From: Lampris incognitus
Lineage: Eukaryota > Chordata > Actinopteri > Lampriformes > Lampridae
Assembly: GCF_029633865.1 (NCBI RefSeq)
Contig: NC_079214.1
Coordinates: 34,457,095 to 34,521,094, forward strand
Reading direction: 5' to 3'
Length of the DNA: 64,000 bases
Shown: one piece after another, positions 10,971 to 21,900 of the stretch
Layout of the letters: the number at the start of each line of letters is the position of its first letter
Numbering within the stretch: the first letter of the stretch is position 1
Notes under the pieces: generated by a model
The model's input: only the letters and a program-made list of their open reading frames with translations
Told to the model about the DNA's origin: nothing
The model's database searches: none
Program-made: the position numbers and the translations under genes

Positions 10971-12480
10971 TCAAAAGTGCTTATCCAGAGGTTTCAGGAT
11001 CTGGACAAAGTCAGATTCTGGCATTCGTTTTGTGAGACTGTCAATCACAGATTGATAAAACTGACTCCGGTTAATCTTGCCCCTGCCCTCAAGGAGTTCA
11101 ACATCTTTAAACAGGCCCAGGGACATGTGCTGTTTGGCCTTCAGTGTGGATTTACATCCACTCGCTTTCATGGCTGTCAGTATATCAATAGTCTGCTGAA
11201 TGTGGCGACTGACATCCACTAGAGACATCTCTCTTTGCTGAAGTTTCGGTGAGAGGCCCTGCAGCTCATGGAGTATGTCTTTCATGCAAGCCAGATCCAG
11301 TAAAAACCCAGAATTTGTGAGGTGTTTGTATAGCCTCTGGAATTTCTTCCTCTTGGTGTCACTACGAGATGCGTCCTTGCTTGCTGTTTTGAAGTGGCGC
11401 ACTAAAACAGGGTAGTTATTCCAGACTGCTTTTACAGTATTAAAACTACTCATCCCCCACCTGATGTTGAATATCTGTCTGAGTCTCAAAATTTGCATAT
11501 TTAGATCTGCAGCTGCTTCCTCGAGCAATCTCGCGTTCTTTGCGGACTGGTGATAGACAATAAAGCTTGGAGATAAAAAAACTCGAAGTGGTTACATCCA
11601 GCAACCTCTTTCAGAGAGTCAAGGACTGTCAGTTCAAGGCGGTGGGCCAGGCAATGTATGTACTGAATATTTGGGAAATCGCATTTAAGCCTTGCAGTCA
11701 CTTCAGTGGTTTTGCCAGTGAGAACTGAACATCAGCATCTGTGGCGGCGCTGATGAGGCGTTTCCCCCAAAACTCATCTAATCCCTTGTGGGGAAAGCTG
11801 TCTCAAGGCTGTTGTAAATTGATTCTGCATCTGTGCCCCGTGTCAGTCTGCAATGTCTAAAAATACATTGTCCGCATCTCTTTTCCCTCTAGCTCCTGAA
11901 GCTTCATCGAAGAAGGGAGCTTTTTATAAGCCAGCCTTTCCTTGGCCACCATATAGGCGGATCTGAATGAAGTTGCCGTTTCTTCCATTCACTTGGAATG
12001 GATCTCGAATACCTTGCTTGGCAGAATCTGCTTTTGCTTGGTTGCTGCGACTCCAACGGCCCTTTTGTGTGCTATGCTATCACGATGTTTGTAGATTTTG
12101 TTTTAAATTTTTGTTGTTGCGCAATTGGTTCTGTGCATGGCTGCTTACATCCCCATTTATCCATTCTTCCAATAAGTGCCAGTTACCTTTTCAGAAAGCA
12201 GAAGGGTTTTTGCGTCTCTGTGCATCCCAACGAAGAGCCATGTGTTACTATTCTTCCATGTCCTCCACTGCTGGCTGGTCCAGTTAGGCGGGAGAGAAGG
12301 GGAAGTGGGGTTAGAACTTCATCATCTTCCTTTTTCGAGCTGTTACCGCCCATCTCCAGCTACTTCTGTCGGCTTGTCCTAGGTTGTCACACCGGGCGTT
12401 GGCGCGTTTGTGCTGACAGCAATCCCAGCAAGTGTAGCGTCAGCGTCGGTTGTAGAAGACGCCTCTTGCTCTGGTTGCTC
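10971..12480 (-). pseudogene. hAT-type transposase relic (KIAA1586-like family)
   Basis: Two open minus-strand segments, 11701-11501 and 11528-10971, carry HCLAHRLELTVLDSL and then RWGMSSFNTVKAVWNNYP, typical of the RNase H-like and C-terminal parts of hAT transposases and their domesticated relatives such as KIAA1586. Upstream, 11720-12480 can be read in broken frames as the N-terminal part (KHRDSIAHKRAV, SFRSAYMVAKERLAYKKLP). Stops and frame shifts separate the pieces, so it looks like a decayed copy. Whether it was a transposon or a host gene cannot be told from the window. Confidence 0.6.
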
Positions 12481-12895
12481 TTCGATTGGCTTAGATTTTT
12501 TTTGTAAATCCAAAATTTGCGACTAAGCTCCCGTGTTTTCCTTTCGACGTAGCTATATGTAGGCTCACTGCAAAACAGAAACGAATAACGACGATTCGGC
12601 GCGCAGACTGAGTGGGACTAAGAGAGGTTTTTTTTCTTTTTCAGAAAGTTTGCTTTTTTCTGGTTGCGCCGCCACGCTTCGATGGTGACGGCAAGAATTG
12701 CATGCATGCCGGTGTCTATATTAAAAATGAATGTGTTCCTGATGTATGAATTATTCATCAATAATAGCCTAATTTCACGCATGATCCATGATGACGAAGA
12801 CTCAGAAAAATAGAAAAGCATAGCATATTTAGAGGACACCCCCCCCCCCCCAATTTCACAAATCATGGTTTCAGGGGAGCTCATGTCTTAGTTTC

Positions 12896-13325
12896 CCCTT
12901 TCTCCCCAATTGTATCCGGCCAATTACCCCACTCTTCTGAGCCGTCCCGGACGCTGCTCCACCCCATCTGCCGATCCGGGGACGGCTGCAGACTACCACA
13001 TGCCTCCTTCGATACATGTGGAGTCGCCAGCCGCTTCTTTTCACCTGACAGCTGAGGAGCTTCGCCAGGGGGACATAGCGCGTGGAAGGATCACGCTATT
13101 CTCCCCGATTCCCTCTCCCCCCTCAAACAGGCGCCCCGACCAACCAGAGGAGGTGCTATAGTGCAGCGACCAAGATACATACCCACATTCGGCTTCCCAC
13201 CCGCAGTCACGGCCAATTGTGTCTGTAGGGACGCCCGACCAAGCTGGAGGTAATACGGGGATTCGGACCGGAGGTTACCGTGTTGGCAGGCAACGGAATG
13301 GACCGCCACGCCACCCGGACGCCCA
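12896..13325 (-). mobile_element. tRNA-derived SINE-like repeat, fullest copy
   Basis: On the minus strand it starts GGGCGTCCGGGTGGCGTGGC (A-box-like), has GGTCCGAATCC (B-box-like) about 40 bases further, then a roughly 330-base body ending AATTGGGGAGAAAGGGG. Fragments of the same family lie at 1-357 and 2063-2181. Pol III promoter layout is inferred from the A and B boxes. Confidence 0.7.
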
Positions 13326-13475
13326 ACTTGTGATTTTTAAGGTTTGTTAGGCTATGGTATTAAATTTGTATTATTATTTACATTTATATATTTTATATGT
13401 TCCATTATTTATAAAACAGGTTTTCGATGGAATGAAGTGGTGTGCCATAGAAGAGGGTAAAACGGAATTATGACA

Positions 13476-13533
13476 TCATCATCATCATCATCGTCATCAT
13501 CACCATAATAGTAATAGTAATAATAATAATAGA
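13476..13533. repeat. (CAT)n / (TAA)n compound microsatellite
   Basis: ATC/CAT triplets pass into AGTAAT and TAA triplets. Confidence 0.9.
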
Positions 13534-13825
13534 GACAAAAACCAAAATTGCTGACTTTGGTAACTGATGCAACTGAAATGGTGAGCTACTGGAGAAGGGA
13601 CAGGGAGAGGGGGAAAACTATTTTCAAAAGAAATGTTCAGCGACTCATTGCCATGCAGACAAACCACTTATGGGTCTCATGCACGTAAATAATGACTGCA
13701 CGCTGTCGCTCCATGTGCTACTTTGAGAAATGCTCTCGTGTAAAGAACAAGCCTTCAATTGACACTTCAAGAAACGCTCTTTACTTCGGAAAAGCTATCG
13801 TTATTGGGAAACGAGGCCCCGGTCT

Positions 13826-15059
13826 CTACACACCGACGGCAGCTACTTGTCTTTCAGCAGAATATTTAAAACGTTTCATTATCATCAAGTTACTCCCCAG
13901 TTGAGATGTCACCGTGCCTCTGTGGCAGTGTCTCTTCAGCCCCTTATGAAAGCGGATGGTGAACAGGCCATAGATAATGGGATCCAGGCAGGTGTTGAGA
14001 AGCGCAAAGATGAACAGGATGTGGGTCAAGGAGTGGGAGACTTTCCCTTCCAGGTGGTCTGGGAAGAACCAGTACCACAGGCCCAACAGGTAGTATGGGG
14101 TCCAGCAGATTATGAAGCAGATCACGATGACGATGCTCATTTTCAGAGTTCTCATGCGTGCTTTGGGGATGTTGTCCTTTGAGCATCGTAAATGTACTTC
14201 ACTGGAGGACACTAGAGGAAACAGACAGTCTGTTATCAGTGCACAACAGGAGTTTAAACCGCATTAATTTATATAATTGCTTGGTAATCTTCTGCTTCTG
14301 GATTTTGTGAACATTTAATTAATTTACAATCAGTACAATAGTCAAATCATTGTATTCATAAAAAGTACTGTTATCGAAATGTGTGCTGATTCCATCTAGT
14401 TGGGTGTTTTACATGCCAGTACCCTAATGTTTTTTTTTCTTCTTCTGTCAAATGAAAAAGAAATTGTTTCTAAATAAATGATTCTGCTGTGGTCAGCAAC
14501 GATAAAATTAGCATGTGGCCTCAAGCCATTCTCAATCAAAACATGTCCCATTTCTAATCAGCTTGTGAATAGTTGGACTGCACCGTTCTTGCCTTTTAAT
14601 TGTTTGTGTTGTCTGTAATGTTTTCCACACTGTTCTCTTTATGCTCTGTTCTGTAATGTCCTATGCACTATAGCAATACAACCGTATTACTACTTGTGCT
14701 TGTGATATGAAAGACTACTGTTTTGTCCACTAGATGTTAAATCTTACACCGTGTGCTCGTGAGAAACACAATTTATTTCACCTGTTGTCACACCAAGTTG
14801 AAAATAAAATGGCTAAAATAACCTGAAAGACTCGAGTTTCAGTTGTGAACTTACAGCTGTGCTTTGTCATTCGCTTAGAGATGTGGATGAAGATTCTGGT
14901 GTAGCAGGTGATCATCATGACCAGAGGCAGTAGGAAGAGGCAGGAAAATGTGAACATGTTGTAGGCGGTCTCCTGCCAGCGAGTGATGAAACTTCCCCTT
15001 GTGGTGCACTGAGTGAATTTTTCCGGATAGCTGATAGTTACATTGTGGAAAATGAACAT
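13826..15059 (-). CDS. gnrhr: Gonadotropin-releasing hormone receptor, exons 2 and 3 only
   Basis: A class A GPCR that would bind GnRH at the plasma membrane. Exon 2 is 15059-14855 (205 bp, acceptor CCTCAG, donor GTAAGT) and covers extracellular loop 2 and TM5 (NMFTFSCLFLLPLVMMI). Exon 3 is 14211-13826 (acceptor CCTCTAG, stop TAG) and covers TM6 (CWTPYYLLGLWYWF), TM7 and a cytoplasmic tail. The join is in phase 1 and gives KHSLSSSEVHLR. TM7 reads NTCLDPIIYG, the DPxxY form typical of GnRH receptors instead of NPxxY. A C tail of about 40 residues fits non-mammalian receptors. The exon 2 start matches the known boundary after the PQ of TM4. The N-terminal exon (TM1-TM4) was not found up to 18.9 kb, so this may be a truncated copy or a gene with a distant first exon. 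Confidence 0.85.
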
Positions 15060-15062
15060 CTG

Positions 15063-18000
15063 AGGGATGAAAGGGAGAGACATGAGGATGCCCTTTCCAC
15101 CTTTCTCACATGCGGGTAAGCAGAAGTATCATCACATTTCTTTTTGGCCTTATCTGGTCGGCAGAGGCTGAACGGAGGATGGATCGCATACTAAAACTCA
15201 GTGGTTATACTATGGTGCTGTGTAGCTCAATGAGTTGAGTATGTCACTAATATTTCAAGGGTCAGGGCTCCCATTCAGTGTGAAGCTTACAGGGGAAATG
15301 ATTTGATAAGATTTGTTCAAATTAGGTGCACTTTGCACAGTGGGGAAAATGAATTGTTGCAGTAGCAGAAAGGTGAGTAGAAACAGATAAGTCTTACAAA
15401 AATCAAAAGTGATAAAACACAAAATTAAACATCCTAAAGGGGTGGTGCTAAAACTGCCAGAATTAGGGGTGCCATTTCACCTTGGCCCAGCAATAACAAT
15501 GAATGCGCATGCTTATAGAACCAGCCGTATATTTTCCATAACATGCATAGCTTTTATACAACATAATACCCCTGTAAAAATAATACCATCTACCATCTCC
15601 AGTCATCTACCCAAATCGCATGTATTTTAATAATCAATGTCATAAATGCTGGGTAATGCTAAATTTAACCCAATTTGGCACGGGAAAAATAAAATCCTGT
15701 GCTTCCATATCCAGGTCAAGCCACACAAGCTCAACAATGTTTGTGAGGGGGAGGGGCTAGTTAGTATCTACAGAAGGACTGACAGATGGTAGGTGTAGTC
15801 TAACTTACTGAGGACATCCCATATGTCAAAAAGTAAAGATGAACAATCAGGGTCTGGAGACAAGGAGACATAGCATGCTAAAAGAGTACCAGACCACTTC
15901 TTAGGATGGTGTAGCTTTGAGGTTATGATAAAAAAGTTTTTGGAACAGGAGTAAAACAAATCAGGACACCAGTAATGTCCCTTATTCAAAATGCTATTCA
16001 ATTATGTGGTTTTGATGCTTGAATGTAAGAAGTCATGCAACTCGTCTTAAAGTGAGCCTCATCTTCTACTACTAAGTGCTTGAAAGTCTGCATTAATTTA
16101 TACGATGGAATACAGATCCAATATCAGATTTGGCATAATTTAAGATTCAATGTGACCAACATCCCTTCTGAATATCAGCCAGTATTCCAGATTCTGATGC
16201 TCTGAGACACATTTATAAGAACTCCAGGTTGTTCGGTACTAGATTAAAAGATACACATCCATAACTGACTAATTTTTTTAACTTTGCATCTCACCTTTAC
16301 AATGTAGTCCGAGTTCCTTTGCAATGTCCACTGTATTCTATGGTACGAAACGAAAGTCAGCGAAATCCAAGTCCTTCAATTAAAACGTTAAGCAATGCAT
16401 CAAGTTTTCCAGATATCCAAAAGTCATTCAAAACATTGGCAAATCCGCCGATGCGCTGGAATCCATTAAGGCTGTGCAAAAAAGGTCTCTTCTGCAGAGA
16501 AATGGGAGAAACCCCCAAAGGCCTCGAAGCAAGACCCACTTTACGTGAGCAGAGGGCAGTAATCCAAGTTTAGCAGGCTATTTCAACGTTAGCACGCTAG
16601 CACTAGGTGGGCTGGTGATTCGATGATTGCATAGCTATATTGGTAAATACAGTGGATATTTTGCTTTACAAAAACAAACAATTGGTCATCTTCGCCGATG
16701 GCGAAGTTCAACTTATTAAGTAACAATTGGAAACTGTCAGCCGGGATATTTGTGTGGTGATTGGACTGACGTGGAATAAAACGTATTAAACTACCCGCTG
16801 ACTTTAGGTAATTTGACAAAAAAATAAATCTTTGGTTAAAGTCGGGTTTTCAAAAGCCAGCTGGCTAACGTTAGCTACTAGCCGGCTAGATAGCTAACGC
16901 TAGCGACTTAAGTAAAACCAAGTAAGCCAAGACAACGTTATAGGTAGTTCACAAAGTGAATATCTTCTCCCGGTTGAAAGTAGGCATTATATAAAGATAT
17001 CTTACAACACTCAACGCCCCATATCTGTAAATGATTAAACAACAAAATAACTCAAACAGATATCCAAAGCTCTGGTGTAATCTCTTTTCTATCCACTGTC
17101 GGTAGCTCACATTAGATAGCGCATCAGCTAACGTAAATTAGCTTCCCGTCGTTAGCCGCGTTGAGCCGCGTCACCACATCACAGTTTAGAGTGGCTTGAA
17201 TTGTAAACTTCAAGCGAACGTGTAACATTGGTGACCTATTCGTTTACTGGTTCAAATTCCGAATAAAAAACATATATAATTCCTTCATTTCAATCCAGGC
17301 GTCGAAGATATTTTTCCGATATTCCAGAGGGTCTGTCGGTCAAGTACTTCCCCGTCGCCACGGCCTGCCTCCGTCGGCAGTCGGGACAGCCAATCGTGGG
17401 CGCACACCGGTACAGCGTTCACTTTTTCATTAAACTGCAGTTCTCAAATCTCCAGTGGACAGAGCCCAATGTCCTCGAGATGGCAAAACCGAGACAAGAG
17501 AAAGGCGAGGGGGGCGGGGGGAATGTCCTGCCGAGACTTGACGCCTCTGGCAGCTTTTTCGTTAATGGGCCTATCCAGTTAGGCCAACAACATTCACTCA
17601 GCTTTAACCGGACCTCGGGTTTTCACGCAAACTCGTTTCCTGTGTTCTTTCTCCTGCAACAGTTATTATCATCATTATTATAAACACTGTTTGAATAGTC
17701 GTTAAAACAATAACTACTGCTATGAATTCGAATAGTAAGAATAATCCTAATCGTAATAGATTACAATATCAGTAGAAGTAGATGTAATACTAGTAAAGCA
17801 GAACAATACAATTTACAAATTGTATATACATACAAAATGCGTCTGACCATGGTCTAATTTAGTGAGGCGGTGTAAATTCTTAAAGAACAACATCTGGACC
17901 TGATTCTGGAAATCTATGAACTAAAATCTGGATTTTAGTTTAAGACCATTTAAGGTGGGTAGGTTATCATTTGTTCCATCCTTTCCTGCAATCCCGATGG

Positions 18001-18600
18001 TATAAAGATGACATCATTTGTCGGATTTGAAATTGGAAGGTCACTACATTCATTGCAAGCAAATCATTACCTCTACGTGCGCTAATGGTTTGGACAACTC
18101 CTTTCGATGACCTACATTTTGTCATGTGAAGTGTTTTTTGTTTGTGGGTGAAACTGTACAGTATAGTTTGGTACAGAAACCTGCGTTGTGCAGTTAAAAT
18201 GATTTTAACGCCACCATAAGGTTAATCTGCGCAACAGCATTTTACATTCAAGGGAATGTACTGTTTACTTGTTGACTCGGAGGAAATTACCAATATTTTA
18301 TTAGCAACTGTGGGATCTATTAAGAAACGTCAGGGGAGCACCCAAACTGTAAACAAATAAGATTAGCGCATTCACAGAAAATGTTTATGAATGAGCGTGG
18401 ATGTTTATGTGGAGTGAATATACTGTCTTTAAAAATGAGAGCACAAAAACAAGGTTTAACAGTGCAAAACAACAATTACGAACACACACAAAATGTTGCC
18501 GGGTACAGAAACAAGAAGTGCGCTTTCGCTTTTTTTGCTACACGCTCGCTTCTAATTACACTGCTTGTTTCCAAAATCTGCGCTCGCTTTTTTGTGTAAC
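15063..18600. other. No exon recognised upstream of the receptor
   Basis: A GnRH receptor first exon should be a minus-strand open frame of about 500 bp with four hydrophobic segments. The longest minus frames here are under 80 codons and show none. 16850-16920 is rich in GCTAGC/AACGTTAGC words, common in fish intergenic DNA. 17100-17560 is GC-richer with several CpGs and could be a promoter region, without a clear gene attached. Confidence 0.5.
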
Positions 18601-18707
18601 CGGAAACAAAGAAGTCTACCGGAAATACGTTGACGTTAAACAGAATTCCACTCGCCCCAGCATTCCCGTCCGCGTCCATCGTTTTTCCAACCAATTTTAG
18701 ATCAAAG

Positions 18708-18731
18708 CACGCCCAACTTCCGTGTGACGAA
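18708..18731. repeat. 24-bp block repeated inverted at 44079-44102
   Basis: The 24 bases beginning CACGCCCAACTTCC are an exact reverse complement of 44079-44102, and flanking bases are also similar. It lies in the CpG-rich stretch just upstream of the gene at 18966. It may be a repeat end or a promoter-associated word. Confidence 0.7.
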
Positions 18732-18965
18732 AGCGTTCGCATGGGACGCGGGACTGTCACTCGCGGCGGAAAAAAAAAAGTCACTCGCGGCGGCGTCCAT
18801 CAACAGAATGTTCAGGACTCACTCGCGAGGTTACTAAACTCGCGTTTTTATAATGCGTTAACATGTTAAGTTTGAGTTTGCCTTTATTGTGATTAATATT
18901 AACGCTAATTTCTGATTCACTGATCGTATCTAGGGACTGTGTTGACAATACTCTGCTCTTGAAAG

Positions 18966-21900
18966 ATGACTGACGATCACACTTACGCAGCAACTCTGAG
19001 GTAATTTAAGTGGTCTGTTGTGTTATTTCTCCACTGTTTAAGTTAAAAGAATATACTAACAAACAATATTTAATAGTCCCAACATTTATTCTTGCTTCTA
19101 ATTTTTTAAAGTTCGCCGGACACAAACAACAACAGTACGATCAGGTAAGTTATGTTTAAGTTAACGTTAATAGCTGGGCTATTAACGGCTATCTATGAAT
19201 AGATAACGTTAGTGACCCGTCTAGCTGACTCAAGGACTCTACTTGAATGGTCTTGGTCTCGCATATATGTTACGTTTTCCATACAAAAATATTGACCACC
19301 TACATGGACTGGACAAATTTTATCTAACATCACTCATATTATCTATCTAGAGTAACACTTGATAATGCTGTTTGTTTACAGAAAACATTACAAAGAAACA
19401 GCTACACATTCTCTTCATATTTATAGTCATTGAACATTGACAAATATGCAGCTACACTAGGCCCACTGCATTGTGCTGGCTGGAAATGGCTCGCTGTTAT
19501 TTGCTTTTATTTCAGGCATGGTGGTTGGATCTGCTCAGGACAAGCCAACATAGAGTACCCACAGTTGAAGGTATCAATTTTAGCTGCTGTTCTGGCAATA
19601 CGTTGTCACTACCTTGGTTTCCCCGGCACAGAGACACAGACACAGATTGTAAATGAGAGCACAACAGCCACAGCTGAAGGTGTCAATTTTAGATGCTGAT
19701 GTGCTAATACACTGTCACTACTTTGGTTCCCCCGGCACAGAGACACAGACACAGATTGTAAATGAGAGCACAACAGCTCATTTATTTAAACAACAATTAA
19801 AAAACACCAGAGTTAAAACCATATGAAAAAGACTAAAAAAAACATGTTAATCAAAAGGTCCTTCAATAAGCTCTGGTGTCCTCATTTGGGGTGTGGAACC
19901 AATTCATCTGTCCCGAGTTAATTACACCAACTCAGGACAGCTGGTCCACACCCCACTCTGCCACATTCCTCCCCATTCACTCTGAGTCTGGGGAGAAACC
20001 CCAGCAGACCCCCCCCCCCCCCGGAAGGGCACTGTAGTGAGAGAGTGCCTTCCTGCTCCTCTTCTCCCTCAGGGTCGGTCCAGGGCACCGGTTCTGATAT
20101 GTCTGATGGCTAGCCGTTCAGACTGACAGGGTTTCCATACCTCACTTGGCTACAAACCAACACGTCGCCAGTGCAAAATCTCAGTGTAGTCTGCTGATGG
20201 AGGCACCTTGCAGCACCATGGATAATGCTGTTGCCTCACAGCAAGAAGGTCCTGGGTTTGAACCCCAGGCCATTCCATGTCTTTGTGACATGGTGGCCCA
20301 ATGGTTAGCACTGTTGCATCACAGCAAGAAGGTCCTGAGTTCGAACCTCAGGCCGTCCCAGGTCCTTTCTGTGCAGAGTTTACATGTTATCCTCTAGTCT
20401 GCGTGGGTTTCGTCTGGGTGCTCCTGTTTCCTCCCATCATAAAAAAAGGAAGAAAAAAACCCCCCAGAAACCATGCATGTTAGGGTTAATACTCCTCTCT
20501 GTGCTCCTGACCAAGGCAATGGAAAGAAGAACTGGAGTTGGTCCCTGGGTGCTGCAGCTGCCCACTGCTCCTATACAATAGGATGGGTTAAATGCAGAGA
20601 ACAAATTAATTGTAAGAATACAATGACAAATGAAGTGGCTCTCTTTTCTTCAACCCTCTACTCCACCCCGCTGGAGGGCCCAGCTCCCTCGACAATGCCC
20701 CCTCCTTTGGTCTTCTTCACAAGGCGGCTCCCTGCCGTTCACCCTCGCAGACCGGGTGAGGTGGTCACATCCTCCGTCACAGGGCAGCTGGACTAAGGAG
20801 CACAGGGTGAGATGCTGACGCTCTTGGTGGGGACGGAGAGAGCTGGCTGGGTAGGGCTGCATTGGGAATTCCAACTGATGCACACAGAGCTATAGACGGC
20901 CACTGTTCCCGTGATCTGGAGTCTCTGTCAGTGCTGTGCAGACCCTTCTACTTACCAAGAGAGCTAACAGTAATAATTTTGACAGCTGTCTACATTACAC
21001 CTGACGCAAATGTTAGCCTATCTTTGGCTCAACTCCACCAAACCATCAGTAAGCAGCAGAAAACACATCCTGACGGTGTCCATGTGATCGCGGGTGACTT
21101 TAACCAAGCATGCTTAAAGTTAGTGCTTCCCAAATTTACTCAGTATGTTAACTGCCCTACCAGGGGTAAAAACACCCTTGATAATGTCTATTGTAATTTA
21201 AAGCACACATACAGGACAGTGCCCCTCTCCCACCTAGGGCTCTGACCACCTCTCCCTGCTCCTCCTCCCTACCTACACCCCCCTTAGGAGGACAGCAAAG
21301 CCATGTATTAAAACCATTACAACTTGGCCTGAGGGAGCACTGTCTCAACTCCAAGACTGTTTTTCAAACACAGACTGGTCCATTTTTGATCAAGGAGATC
21401 TCCAGAAATACACAGAAACTGTATTTTTTTATATTAAGACCTGCATTAGCAATGTGACTGTAAACAAACGCATCCATGTTTTTCCCAATCAAAAGCCATG
21501 GATGACATCAGAAGTACGCAAATTTCTCAATGCACGGGACAGGGCCGTCAGGTCAGGGGACAGAGCTTTATACGCCACTGCTAGGGCTGACTTGAAGAGG
21601 GGCATCAGGGCCGCCAAACTGGCCTATAAAGGGAAAATCGAGGACCACGTCTCGGATAACAACCCAAGACGAGTGTGGCAGGGGCTACAACATTTCACTA
21701 ACTACAAAGGCAGCAAAAAAACTGTGATTACAACAAATGGAGCCCTGCTGGCAGAGGAGCTAAATAACTTCTTTGCCTGCTTCGAGACCAGGAGCGTCTC
21801 TTCTCCACCCCTCTTGGTCACTGACACTCCTGCTCTCACTGTTCAACAGCATGAGGTGAGACAGGCCTTCAAAGCAGTGAATCCAAGGAAGGCTGCTGGC

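Noticed and set aside
11967-12507. Overlapping plus-strand frames of 106 and 169 codons
   Set aside because: They are antisense to the hAT N-terminal relic; Cys/Trp-rich with no recognisable domain.
17396-17683. Plus-strand frame in a GC-rich stretch as a possible first exon
   Set aside because: No donor in phase with any downstream exon and no recognisable protein feature. It may only be promoter-like DNA.
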